From positions 1,426,001 through 1,490,000 of the forward strand of contig NZ_CP179213.1 of assembly GCF_051201685.1 (NCBI RefSeq): a stretch of 64,000 bases of DNA. The letters are read 5' to 3'. The DNA comes from Luminiphilus sp051201685 (GTDB lineage: Bacteria; Pseudomonadota; Gammaproteobacteria; Pseudomonadales; Halieaceae). The translations under genes were made by a program, and so were the position numbers. The notes under the pieces were generated by a model. The model was not told the DNA's origin. It ran no database searches and saw only the letters and a list, made by a program, of their open reading frames with translations. Below, in pieces: positions 1-8,271 of this stretch (position 1 is its first letter; every line of letters starts with the position of its first letter).

Positions 1-1
1 T

Positions 2-478
2 GAATTAGGGCTGGCGCAAGCGGAGCTCGAAACGTTAGAGGCCCTCGCGACGGCCCATAGCGCCTCGGGTAATCGTGCAGGAGCAACCGCAACTACGGAA
101 ATTTTGACTTTGGCAGCTCACGGTCTTCAAGGTGAGATACAGCTTGCTACGGGTGATCTGGCAGGAGCCATTGCCTCGTTTGAAGCAGGGGTAGCGGTAG
201 AAGATACGAATAATTACACCGAACCCCCAGACTGGCCGCAATCGATGCGGCTGTATCTCGGTTCAGCTCTGTTGCGAGCTGGACGTTTTGCAGAGGCCCA
301 GAGCGTTTTTGAACGAGATTTACAATGGAACCAAAACAACGGTTGGTCGCTATTTGGTTTGACTCAAGCGCTGCGTGCCCAAAATCTAACGGTTGCGGCA
401 GATGCTCGAGCCCTCCAATGGGAAAAAGCCTGGGAGAGTGCAGATATGCGCCTCACCGAGGCGGTTGTACTGGATTAA
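2..478 (+). CDS. TPR-repeat protein, C-terminal part
   Basis: The reading frame is open from base 2 and has no start codon in the window, so the gene begins upstream; a TTG at 104 is inside it. The roughly 158 visible residues are alpha-helical and carry TPR-like pairs, such as GDLAGAIASFEAGV and the typical turn LGSALLRAGRFAEAQSVFER followed by NNGWSLFGL. This ending is common in large TPR proteins of unknown partner binding. No catalytic domain is visible in the part present. It converges on the DoxX gene, with 24 bases between the two stops. Function is probably protein-protein interaction; no more can be said without the N-terminus. Confidence 0.75.
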   Translation, partial: ELGLAQAELETLEALATAHSASGNRAGATATTEILTLAAHGLQGEIQLATGDLAGAIASFEAGVAVEDTNNYTEPPDWPQSMRLYLGSALLRAGRFAEAQSVFERDLQWNQNNGWSLFGLTQALRAQNLTVAADARALQWEKAWESADMRLTEAVVLD

Positions 479-502
479 ACTTCCAGCCCTACAACTTGGT
501 CA

Positions 503-898
503 TTACGCCTTAGCCAAGCGCCATTGGGGCAAGTGCTGTGCTGCGCTCATGACCAATAGTCCGGCAAAGATGCCGAGATTTTTGACGAAGTTTTGCACTT
601 CATGGCCCTGGTCAGTCTCCGGGTAGATATTCCAGAAGTCGTGCATTCCCAGGTTTATCAAGAGGGTCATGCCCGCGAACATTAGGGCTATCTCCTTAAT
701 TCGAAACCCTGCGATGAGGCACAATCCCCCGAGGATCTGCAGTGCTGTCGTAATGGGGAGCAATACATCAACCATTGGAATATTGTGCAGCGTCATATAA
801 TCGAGCATGGCTTGATAACTGGTGATCTTGGATATTCCCGGCATCAAAAAATAAAGCCCAAGAAGAAATCTGCCAAGCGTGACCGCTAATTTTTCCAT
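503..898 (-). CDS. DoxX family membrane protein
   Basis: 131 residues with four predicted membrane helices, near residues 8-25, 43-66, 68-86 and 103-120. The first segment has the family pattern LGRFLLGLYFLMPGISKI, including the conserved Gly-Ile-x-Lys typical of DoxX/YphA proteins. These are small inner-membrane proteins, some linked to quinone or thiosulfate redox chemistry or oxidative stress, but most have no known substrate. The start is supported by AAGGGA seven bases before the ATG. It is transcribed alone, away from the aminotransferase leader. The family call is firm; the role is unknown. Confidence 0.85.
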   Translation of the reverse strand: MEKLAVTLGRFLLGLYFLMPGISKITSYQAMLDYMTLHNIPMVDVLLPITTALQILGGLCLIAGFRIKEIALMFAGMTLLINLGMHDFWNIYPETDQGHEVQNFVKNLGIFAGLLVMSAAQHLPQWRLAKA

Positions 899-1287
899 CG
901 AAATGTCCCTTTATTGACTGAAAGAATTATTGTGATGACTAGGGGACATCGAGCCCACCCCGAGTCTGTTGGGGTTCAATCACTCAACAGGTTGCACTAT
1001 TAGCACGGGTTAATGAAGCCTTTTAGTTGAGAAATCAGGGACTTTAGCCGCGCGCAAAAGACAATTCTCCACTCGGTGAACCCATGTGTTCGATGTAGTA
1101 AAACCCGCCGACGCTTTCTGCGGTTTTTTGAAAGCTAAGCGAGTGCCTATTTTCGAGGAATTACATGGGAGGGCGCAGCCGCATGACAGTATCCCAAAGG
1201 GAACAGAACCACCCCCTTTAGGGGGTTGGCTAACACCCAACGAAAGAGTAGCTTTATTCTGAAATTTTGATGCTACTGGGGCAAGCC
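899..1287 (+). other. Long intergenic region / leader before the aminotransferase
   Basis: About 390 bases separate the divergent DoxX and aminotransferase starts, and no believable ORF lies here. On the plus strand there are a terminator-like hairpin (1100-1129) and a compact ACCCCC-TTTA-GGGGGT hairpin (1211-1226). They suggest a structured 5' leader, but I recognise no known riboswitch consensus. Confidence 0.4.
1100..1129 (+). terminator. Terminator-like hairpin in the leader (possible attenuator)
   Basis: CCGC (1105-1108) can pair with GCGG (1120-1123). The stem extends through A4/T4 around one bulged C, and six T follow. It lies about 160 bases before the aminotransferase start, so it could act as premature termination. 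The stem is short and the loop long, so this is weak. Confidence 0.35.
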
Positions 1288-2634
1288 ATGACAGCCATGA
1301 TTTATCCAACAACCAACCCTGCGGCTACTGAGGTCATGGTGGTATCACGTGGCGAGGGCCCCTACATTTATGACCAGGCGGGGAAACAATACCTCGAGGG
1401 TATGGCGGGTCTGTGGTGCACCTCGTTGGGGTACGGCAATCAAGAGATTATCGAAGCCGCCACCCGCCAAATGGAGCAGCTCAGCTTTAGTCACATGTTT
1501 AGTGGCAAAACGCATCCTTCCGCAATTGAGCTTGCCGATAAGCTTGCGGCGATGTCACCCATAGAGGATGCCCGAGTGTTTTTGGGTGCTTCGGGTTCCG
1601 ATGCCAACGATACGTTAGTCAAACTGATCCGATATTATGCGGTTGCCAGTGGCCAGCCCGAGCGGGTGAAAATCATAGCGCGGGACAAGGGGTACCACGG
1701 CGTATCCCTCGCCTCTGCTGCGTTGACGGGTTTGCCTGCTAATCACACCCACTTTCAATTACCCTTCGACGCGCTCGGTGTTTTGAGGACAGGTGCACCT
1801 CATTACTACCGTTGTGCTGAGCCCGGTGAGACTGAAGCAGACTTTGTGGCAAGGCGCGCCAGAGAGCTCGAGACGCTGATTTTGGCTGAAGGCCCGGAGA
1901 CGATAGCCGCGATGATTGCGGAGCCTGTTAATGGTGCTGGTGGTGTCATCATACCCCCCGAGGGCTATTTTGAGGCGATACAAGGAGTCCTCGATAAATA
2001 CGGCATTATGCTTTGGGACGATGAGGTCATTTGTGGGTTTGGGCGTTTGGGTACTGCTTTTGGTGCCGAAAAGCTGAACATGAAGCCGAAGATGATGGCT
2101 TGTGCCAAGGCCCTGACCTCGGCGTATGTGCCACTGTCAGCGGCTATTGTCGCAGGGGATATCGCCGATGCTATTGCGGGTCCTGCGTCAGATATGGGGG
2201 TCTTTGGCCATGGCTATACCTACAGTGGGCATCCACTTGGCTGTGCTGTTGCGAGCAAGGTTCTCGATATCTACGTGCGGGATAGGCTTTTTGAGCACGC
2301 CGCAACACTGGGTGTTTATATGGCGAAGCGGTTGTCTGAATTTGCGGATCATCCGCTGGTGGGTGAGGTGTCGGCCATGGGATTGCTGGGGGCATTGGAA
2401 TTGGTCGCCAATAAAACCACTAAACAGCCCTTTGAAGGCATGAAGGTTGCGCAGTTTTGCGCCAAGGCCGCGGAAGATAATGGCCTAATCATTCGCCCAT
2501 TAGGGGGCAATCGGATGGCATTGTGCCCGCCGCTGATTATTCAAGAAGTACACGTCGATGAAATCATGGATAAATTGGGGCGGGCGCTAGACAGCACCCT
2601 CGATTTTGTCACCGCAGAGGGTCTTACTGTTTAA
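1288..2634 (+). CDS. Class III (omega) aminotransferase
   Basis: A PLP-dependent fold-type I aminotransferase of 448 residues, the usual length for omega-amino acid:pyruvate transaminases. The PLP lysine is Lys274 in ACAKALTSAY. Upstream are the DDEVICGFGR motif that holds the cofactor pyridine ring and the N-terminal EGMAGLWCTSLGYGN block. Such enzymes move amino groups from beta-alanine, taurine, polyamines or amines to pyruvate or 2-oxoglutarate; the substrate cannot be read from sequence. I chose the ATG at 1288 because GGGG sits eight bases upstream; a TTG at 1267 and an ATG at 1270 are also in frame. The stop overlaps the convergent egtD stop by 4 bases. It is not EgtE, which belongs to another PLP class. 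Confidence 0.85.
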   Translation: MTAMIYPTTNPAATEVMVVSRGEGPYIYDQAGKQYLEGMAGLWCTSLGYGNQEIIEAATRQMEQLSFSHMFSGKTHPSAIELADKLAAMSPIEDARVFLGASGSDANDTLVKLIRYYAVASGQPERVKIIARDKGYHGVSLASAALTGLPANHTHFQLPFDALGVLRTGAPHYYRCAEPGETEADFVARRARELETLILAEGPETIAAMIAEPVNGAGGVIIPPEGYFEAIQGVLDKYGIMLWDDEVICGFGRLGTAFGAEKLNMKPKMMACAKALTSAYVPLSAAIVAGDIADAIAGPASDMGVFGHGYTYSGHPLGCAVASKVLDIYVRDRLFEHAATLGVYMAKRLSEFADHPLVGEVSAMGLLGALELVANKTTKQPFEGMKVAQFCAKAAEDNGLIIRPLGGNRMALCPPLIIQEVHVDEIMDKLGRALDSTLDFVTAEGLTV

Positions 2635-3617
2635 GCGTTTTGCAGCAATGCCAGGCAAAACCTGGCGTTACTATCGAGCCAATGGTGGGTGACGGTCATG
2701 GCCGCAGCCGCGGCTAAATCTTGGATGCTCGCCATAGTAAATTTGTGGGAGTGTTCGGTTCTGATGATGGCGCCCTCGGAAAACTTGAGCGTCTGATCAC
2801 CGATGGTTACCGTTTGCGTAGATTGCGCCACAAGTTCCATTTCAATGCGCCGCATTTCGCTGTTGTAGCGGGCTTGATGGCGCCACTCTTTGAGCTCAAA
2901 ATTGGCCCCCGTTCGGGCATTAACGACGGCAAGCATGTTGCGGTTGAATGCTGCGGTGACTCCCGCGGCATCATCGTAGGCGCGCTGTAGGGTCGCACTG
3001 TCTTTGTGCAGATCAACACCCAATAAGATTCCCCCTTGAGTGCCGACGACTTGTGCCAATTGTCGAATGAAATCTTGTTGCGCGCTGGGATCAAAATTTC
3101 CCAATGTCGATCCGGGATAGAAAACAATTCGTCGTCCCTTGGGAATTTCCTCGAGAAAGGTCCAGCTCTGAGTGAAGTCTGCGGCAATGGCCGTCACCCC
3201 TAAATTGGGGTGTTCCAGCGCGGTATTGGCAGCTGCTGCCCAAAGAAATTCGCCTGCAATATCGATGGGGATATAAGCACTGGGCGCCGCGCGCTTAAGC
3301 AGCGGGCGGACTTTACTGCAGTTGCCGCTGCCCGGTTCAATAATGATGTCACCGCTGCCCAAAGCTTGTGCTATGTCGTCTAAATGCCGATCAAAAATTT
3401 CTGCCTCAGACCGCGTCAGGTAATACTCGGGTAACACAGTAATTTCCTCGAAGAGTTCGGATCCGCGAGAGTCATAAAAATACTTAGGCGACAGTCTTGG
3501 CAGCTCCTCACTTAATGAGGCTAAAACCTCAAGGGTTTCGTCCACGAGTGGGCGTTCTGTTTGGATAAACCTAAGGTTGGATGGCGAGTTCCCTGCACGA
3601 TCGGAGGTCGAGATCAT
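2631..3617 (-). CDS. egtD: L-histidine N-alpha-methyltransferase (ergothioneine synthesis)
   Basis: 328 residues. EgtD adds three methyl groups from SAM to histidine to make hercynine (N-alpha-trimethylhistidine), the first step to the thiol antioxidant ergothioneine. The family signature is clear: KYFYDSRGSELFEEI followed by LPEYYLTRSE (residues 45-71), and the SAM-binding loop IIEPGSGNCSK (residues 91-102). The length matches known EgtD enzymes (about 320). It is the second gene of a two-gene operon: its ATG overlaps the end of egtB by 4 bases (ATGA), implying translational coupling. No separate promoter is visible. Cytosolic. Confidence 0.93.
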   Translation of the reverse strand: MISTSDRAGNSPSNLRFIQTERPLVDETLEVLASLSEELPRLSPKYFYDSRGSELFEEITVLPEYYLTRSEAEIFDRHLDDIAQALGSGDIIIEPGSGNCSKVRPLLKRAAPSAYIPIDIAGEFLWAAAANTALEHPNLGVTAIAADFTQSWTFLEEIPKGRRIVFYPGSTLGNFDPSAQQDFIRQLAQVVGTQGGILLGVDLHKDSATLQRAYDDAAGVTAAFNRNMLAVVNARTGANFELKEWRHQARYNSEMRRIEMELVAQSTQTVTIGDQTLKFSEGAIIRTEHSHKFTMASIQDLAAAAAMTVTHHWLDSNARFCLALLQNA

Positions 3618-4861
3618 AAATTATTAGCCGTTTTGGCAAGTCGTAGGCCGGTAAATTGCCAGCGGTCTGCTGGATAAAAAAAGTTTCTGTAGTGGAGTCG
3701 TCGTTGCGGCTCTGGGGTCGCAAAAGAGCTGCCACGCAGTACCCACTGGCTGCTCATGAACTTCCCGTTATATTCGCCCACCGCGCCCTCGTCGGGCCGG
3801 AAACCGGGATAAGGCCCGTAGGCGGATTGTGTCCATTGCCAGACACTGCCGAACCATCCCGGGTGGCACTTAGCTGCCGCTAAAGCGGCGGGGCTGGTTT
3901 GCAGCGTTTGTGCAGACGCAGCGTGCTCCCATTCAAATTCTGTCGGTAGCCGGCAGCCTGCCCATCGAGCATAAGCCTCGGCCTCGTAGCCTGAGAGGTG
4001 ACAAACCGGCGCGTTCAGATCTAGGGGTTGAACGCCCTGTAGACCAAAGATCTGGTTTTGATCAAGCCAATGCAAGGGGCGCTGCCAATGTTCTCGGTTT
4101 ACCGTGTCCCAGCCGTCAGAGAGCCACCACTGAGGGTCGCTATACCCGCCAGCCGCAATAAATTGCTTATATTCACCATTGGTCACCAGACGATCGGCAA
4201 TGGCAAAGGGTTCAAGAAAATGACGGTGTCGAGGCTGTTCATTGTCGAATGAAAACCCCTCGGCACCGGCCCCAACGTCAACCAACCCACCGTCAAATGC
4301 GAGCCACGCCGCCGGATTGACGTTAGGAGATGCGGTTACTGGCGCTGCACTGTATGCAGGATGGCTTGGGTTGAGCGAGAAACTGTAGAGGAGGTCAGTC
4401 AGTAACAGCTCTTGATGTTGCATTTCGTGTTGGATGCCCAAATCAAGGAGTTGTAGTTGGCCTGAGTTTAAGTGATCGGCGTTGAGGCCTCGCAAAATTT
4501 GTTGGTCAACCTGTTCTCGCCACGTGCATATATTGCTCAAAGCGGGCCGGCTCAAAATGCCTCGGTGAGCCCTTGCGTGGGGTCGTCCGATACCGTTGTA
4601 GTAAGAGTTGAACAACGTATTCCAACTGTTTGGAATGCTGGGTTCTAGACCTAGTGGTTTGAGTAGGAAGGTCGAAAAAAACCAAGTAGTGTGCGCCAAG
4701 TGCCATTTTGGGGGGCTCGCAAAGGGCGCGCCCTGCACCATGTGATCTTCGGCGGATAAGTTTGAGCACAAGGTAAGCGAATCACTGCGACAACGACTAA
4801 AGGCCTCAATGCGTGCGCTTTGCTCCTGTGGATCAGCTGTGTTGGGCGCGCCTTGGAACAC
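3614..4861 (-). CDS. egtB: Hercynine oxygenase / sulfoxide synthase EgtB
   Basis: 415 residues. EgtB is a non-haem iron enzyme that joins a thiol (gamma-glutamylcysteine or cysteine) to hercynine with O2, giving a sulfoxide. The N-terminal DinB-like part holds the three-His iron site: WHLAHTTW (His57) and HEMQHQE (His145, His149). The C-terminal half is a formylglycine-generating-enzyme/sulfatase-modifying fold (GCRLPTEFEWEHAA, ending in GLRLAKT). No egtA, egtC or egtE lies nearby, so the sulfur donor and the lyase step are not shown here. The start is GTG at 4861 with GGAG ten bases upstream. It is the first gene of the egtB-egtD operon. Confidence 0.92.
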   Translation of the reverse strand: MFQGAPNTADPQEQSARIEAFSRCRSDSLTLCSNLSAEDHMVQGAPFASPPKWHLAHTTWFFSTFLLKPLGLEPSIPNSWNTLFNSYYNGIGRPHARAHRGILSRPALSNICTWREQVDQQILRGLNADHLNSGQLQLLDLGIQHEMQHQELLLTDLLYSFSLNPSHPAYSAAPVTASPNVNPAAWLAFDGGLVDVGAGAEGFSFDNEQPRHRHFLEPFAIADRLVTNGEYKQFIAAGGYSDPQWWLSDGWDTVNREHWQRPLHWLDQNQIFGLQGVQPLDLNAPVCHLSGYEAEAYARWAGCRLPTEFEWEHAASAQTLQTSPAALAAAKCHPGWFGSVWQWTQSAYGPYPGFRPDEGAVGEYNGKFMSSQWVLRGSSFATPEPQRRLHYRNFFYPADRWQFTGLRLAKTANNL

Positions 4862-5040
4862 TAATTCGGGTCTCCAGTATTGCGCGCTTCGACTTCATTA
4901 ATGCCTCCAGCGCGTCAAAAACTATAGTCTAAAACACAGCTGGAGCGCGGTCACCTAAGAGTAACTACGCCGAGCTAAAAAATCTCCGATGTAGGGACAG
5001 CGCCAGAAGGGTGGGGCCAGCGGCGCACAGAGGATTTACT

Positions 5041-6504
5041 TTATTGGTCTAGCCCGCCCATAAGCATGTATTTAATTTCCAAATAGTCGTCGATGCCATA
5101 TTTAGAGCCCTCGCGTCCGGACCCTGATTCCTTGATGCCACCGAAGGGCGCCATTTCGTTGGAAATGATGCCTTCGTTGATGCCCACTATGCCGTATTCG
5201 AGGGCCTCCGCAACCCGCCAAACTCGCCCAATGTCCCTAGTATAAAAGTAGCTCGCCAAGCCAAATTCAGTATCGTTGGCGAGTTCAATGGCTTCAGCTT
5301 CGGTTTCAAAAGTAACGATAGGTGCGACGGGGCCGAAGATCTCATTGCGAAAAACCGGCATGTCGGGGCGAATTCCAGTCAGAATCGTGGGTTGATAGAA
5401 GCATCCTCCTAAGTCACTGGGTGCACCCCCAAGGGCAACCTTAGCGCCGGCCGCCACAGACTCTTGCACTAACTTATGCACGTCAGTCACAGCTTTGGCG
5501 TTGACTAGAGGGCCGAGATCAACGCCATCATCAAGACCGTTGCCGAGCTTAAGTGCTTCTGTAGCTGCAATCAGCTTGGCGGTAAATTCCTCGGCGATAT
5601 CAGCTTGAACCAATATGCGATTTGAACACACGCAGGTCTGACCACTGTTGCGATACTTGGAGATTAAGGCACCTTTTACGGCACTATCAATGTCAGCATC
5701 ATCGAAGACTATGAAGGGCGCGTTCCCACCCAATTCCATGGAGGTTTTTTTCAGTGTGGGTACACACTGGGCTTCCAGCATTTTTCCGACAGGTGTCGAT
5801 CCTGTGAAAGAAAGCTTGCGAACCGTAGGGTTGCTAGTCAGCTCTTCGCCAATGTCTGCAGAACTTCCGGCCAGCACATTCAGGACGCCAGGTGGAATTC
5901 CCGCCTGGTGAGCTAATTCGGCAAGTGCTAGGGCCGAAAGGGGGGTTTCACTAGCGGGTTTAATGACGATGGTGCAGCCTGCCGCTAACGCCGGGGCTGC
6001 TTTACGCGTAATCATTGCATTAGGGAAGTTCCATGGAGTGATCGAGGCACAAACACCCACGGGTTGTTTGATGCAGACAATCCTTTTGTCACTGCTAGGG
6101 GCGGGAATGACATCGCCGTCTACACGCTTTGCCTGCTCGGCATACCACTCAATATACGATGCGCCATAAGCAACCTCGCCCCGAGATTCGGCAACAGTTT
6201 TGCCTTGCTCCAAAGTCATGATTTGGGCGAGATCTTCCTGATTCTCCATAATCAGTTCGAACCACCGGCGCATAATTTGGGCGCGCTGTTTGGCGGGGAG
6301 CTGACGCCACGAGACCATGGCAATTTCAGCCGCCTCAATAGCGCGCCTTGTTTCAGCAGCTCCAGCCTTGGCAACATTGGTAAGCAACTCTCCCGTAGCT
6401 GGATTTGTCACTGGCAGTCGGGCGCCATTATCGGCCGCAACCCACTCACCATTGATATAGGCCTCGGTGCGTAACAGCATTGGGTTGGACAGTTTAATGG
6501 TCAT
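5041..6504 (-). CDS. gabD: Succinate-semialdehyde dehydrogenase (NAD(P)+)
   Basis: 487 residues, the standard ALDH length. It oxidises succinate semialdehyde (or glutarate semialdehyde) to the acid, typically at the end of 4-aminobutyrate, polyamine or lysine breakdown. Visible are the general base Glu257 in SMELGG, the nucleophile Cys291 in SGQTCVCSN with a second cysteine two residues on as in GabD enzymes, the cofactor-loop motif TPWNFP (residues 157-161), and the C-terminal motif MAPFGGIKESGSGREG. A GAGGAG Shine-Dalgarno precedes the ATG. It is a single gene. An omega-aminotransferase 4 kb away could supply the semialdehyde, but that link is speculative. Confidence 0.9.
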   Translation of the reverse strand: MTIKLSNPMLLRTEAYINGEWVAADNGARLPVTNPATGELLTNVAKAGAAETRRAIEAAEIAMVSWRQLPAKQRAQIMRRWFELIMENQEDLAQIMTLEQGKTVAESRGEVAYGASYIEWYAEQAKRVDGDVIPAPSSDKRIVCIKQPVGVCASITPWNFPNAMITRKAAPALAAGCTIVIKPASETPLSALALAELAHQAGIPPGVLNVLAGSSADIGEELTSNPTVRKLSFTGSTPVGKMLEAQCVPTLKKTSMELGGNAPFIVFDDADIDSAVKGALISKYRNSGQTCVCSNRILVQADIAEEFTAKLIAATEALKLGNGLDDGVDLGPLVNAKAVTDVHKLVQESVAAGAKVALGGAPSDLGGCFYQPTILTGIRPDMPVFRNEIFGPVAPIVTFETEAEAIELANDTEFGLASYFYTRDIGRVWRVAEALEYGIVGINEGIISNEMAPFGGIKESGSGREGSKYGIDDYLEIKYMLMGGLDQ

Positions 6505-6779
6505 GGTGGCACTCCTCGCCAGTGGCTTAAATGAATTGCGGCCAAGCTAAATGCGTTTTGGGGCTGCATGGCAGTAGCCTAACAGCTAAAGCATTGGGAA
6601 AAAGCTCCCCTTTAGCGGTGTTTTATTCGCGGGTTTTTAGGGTCGTTGGAGGGTATCGCCAACAGTCCTGATTTATAGGTAGTCGCAAAGTAACAGGCCC
6701 ATGTTGAGTCCTGCGGCAACCCTTAGGGAGCTGATTCTTCAGTTGGAATCGAGTGTTTGAGTCCAGGCTTTGGAGTTAT

Positions 6780-7841
6780 TTAGGAGCTCCTGACCGATCG
6801 TGTCCTCAGCTTATGTTTGCGCATTAGGCTGCGCATTTGGTCGTAACTCAAACTCAATAATTGGGCGGCGATTTTTTGGCTCTGGTTGGCTTCCTTCAAA
6901 GCACTGACCAGCCAGTCATATTCAATGTCATGCAGTTGCTGCCGCAAATCAGCTGGCCAAACGCGATCCTTAGATCTGGCCACTTCCGCCACTTCTGCTA
7001 TTTCAGTGTTTGCAGGAGTGCTGTGCTCATCTTGTAGATTGTGTGTTGCTGATGGGTCATTTTGGTTGAAGGTATGGAAAGGATTGATGACGACAGACTG
7101 AACAGGGGTTTCTTGATCTCCCCAGCGGTATACAGAACGCTCTACGACGTTTTTGAGCTCTCTTATATTCCCTGGCCAGCTATATGTCATTAGGGTTTTT
7201 AAAGCCGTTTCGCTAAAGCCCTGAAAAAGTGGCCACCCGAGCTCAGCGACCATTTTTATGGCGAAGTGTTGAGCGAGCTCAGCGATATCGTCCTGTCGTT
7301 CGCGTAGCGGTGGCAGGCGTACAACATCGAAAGTCATTCGATCCAATAAGTCCCATCGAAACTCCCCCGCATCGGCCAGCCTCGGTAAGTCGGCATTGGT
7401 AGCCGCTATGATTCGCACATCTACCTGCAGCGTTTTGCTGCCTCCCACGCGCTCGAATTCACCATATTCGATGAGTCGCAATAACTTTTCTTGCAAACGA
7501 AGTGACATAGTCCCGAGTTCGTCGAGAAATAGGGTGCCCTTATCCGCCCGTTCAAAACGACCTATATGCTGCTTGGTGGCGCCGGTGAATGCCCCGGCCT
7601 CGTGTCCAAAGAGCTCGCTTTCGAGCAGCGTCTCTGCAATGGCGCCGCAATTAATTTTGACAAAGACGCCCGACCATCTCGGTGATAAAAAGTGTAAGCG
7701 TTCAGCGGCGAGCTCTTTGCCTGTGCCCCTCTCACCGAGAATTAAAACGGGCCGGTCAATCGTTGCCAGGGATGATAGGTGGTCTAAAGCCGCCATCAGT
7801 GCGCTGGACTGGCCGATCATGTTTTGTTGAATTTTATCCAT
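6780..7841 (-). CDS. pspF: Psp operon sigma-54 activator PspF
   Basis: 353 residues. An AAA+ enhancer-binding protein without an N-terminal sensory domain, like E. coli PspF; PspA normally inhibits it. Visible are Walker A GERGTGKE (36-43), the sigma-54 contact loop GAFTGA (83-88), Walker B LFLDEL (105-110), and a C-terminal Fis-type helix-turn-helix (about 305-345, IAAQLLSLSYDQMRSLM). The linker between AAA+ and HTH is longer than in E. coli PspF (325 residues). It is divergent from the psp operon it should activate. Paired palindromes lie between the two starts and probably also overlap the pspF promoter, giving autocontrol. Confidence 0.93.
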   Translation of the reverse strand: MDKIQQNMIGQSSALMAALDHLSSLATIDRPVLILGERGTGKELAAERLHFLSPRWSGVFVKINCGAIAETLLESELFGHEAGAFTGATKQHIGRFERADKGTLFLDELGTMSLRLQEKLLRLIEYGEFERVGGSKTLQVDVRIIAATNADLPRLADAGEFRWDLLDRMTFDVVRLPPLRERQDDIAELAQHFAIKMVAELGWPLFQGFSETALKTLMTYSWPGNIRELKNVVERSVYRWGDQETPVQSVVINPFHTFNQNDPSATHNLQDEHSTPANTEIAEVAEVARSKDRVWPADLRQQLHDIEYDWLVSALKEANQSQKIAAQLLSLSYDQMRSLMRKHKLRTRSVRSS

Positions 7842-7852
7842 GAGTAAAATAT

Positions 7853-7887
7853 ACCGTATAACGGTGTAAAAAACCTTTAGTAAAGGT
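7853..7887. promoter_or_regulatory. Candidate PspF upstream activating sites (paired palindromes)
   Basis: Two perfect palindromes lie next to each other: ACCGT-ATA-ACGGT (7853-7865) and ACCTTTA-G-TAAAGGT (7873-7887). Their centres are 21 bases apart, two helical turns, and lie about 115-140 bases upstream of the start expected from the sigma-54 promoter. This is where PspF UAS sites sit in enterobacteria. More weak dyads (GCGG/CCGC near 7904-7925) and a 16-base palindrome, ATTGTTTTTAAACAAT (7946-7961), follow. Confidence 0.55.
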
Positions 7888-7971
7888 AACTTTAACCTTA
7901 ATTGCGGATTAAACCGCTTTCGCGGCGCTTTGAAATATTTAAATGATTGTTTTTAAACAATAAATTATTTT

Positions 7972-7987
7972 TGGCACATAGATCGCT
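7972..7987 (+). promoter_or_regulatory. Sigma-54 promoter of the psp operon
   Basis: TGGCAC-N5-TCGCT matches the -24/-12 consensus TGGCAC-N5-TTGCW, with GG (7973-7974) and GC (7985-7986) at the required spacing. Transcription should start near 7998, about 70 bases before the first ORF. It faces the psp genes and is paired with pspF, a sigma-54 activator, which supports the call. Confidence 0.85.
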
Positions 7988-8070
7988 AACTACAGGGTGA
8001 AGGCGCCGGAGTGGCCGGTTCCTCGAAGGGCGGGATGCCCTAACTACCAAGGTATTAAGGATAGGAAAAC

Positions 8071-8256
8071 ATGGACGCTATCGACGAACGCTTCGCGGTA
8101 TACACAGTAATCATTCTCATCTGCAGTGCAGTGGGTGCTTTGGTGGGTGGTTTTGCTGCTGCATTAACCCTCGCACTCATTGTTTGTGGTGTTGAGTTGG
8201 CCTACTGGTTTGGGCGGGTCATTGAAGGCACCGACCACTCTGGCGCCGAAAGTTAA
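8071..8256 (+). CDS. Small membrane protein heading the psp operon
   Basis: 61 residues, not a family I recognise. One long or two short hydrophobic helices span about residues 10-46, rich in Gly and Ala (SAVGALVGGFAAALTLAL, a glycine-zipper-like run), with charged ends (DAIDER at the start, EGTDHSGAES at the end). It has an AAGGATAGGA ribosome site, lies directly behind the sigma-54 promoter, and is 15 bases from pspA, so it is co-transcribed with it. It does not resemble PspB, PspC, PspD or PspG as I know them. I infer a membrane partner or sensor in the envelope-stress response. Coding is likely because of the start context and clean stop. Confidence 0.7.
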   Translation: MDAIDERFAVYTVIILICSAVGALVGGFAAALTLALIVCGVELAYWFGRVIEGTDHSGAES

Positions 8257-8271
8257 AACGGGAGAACCATC

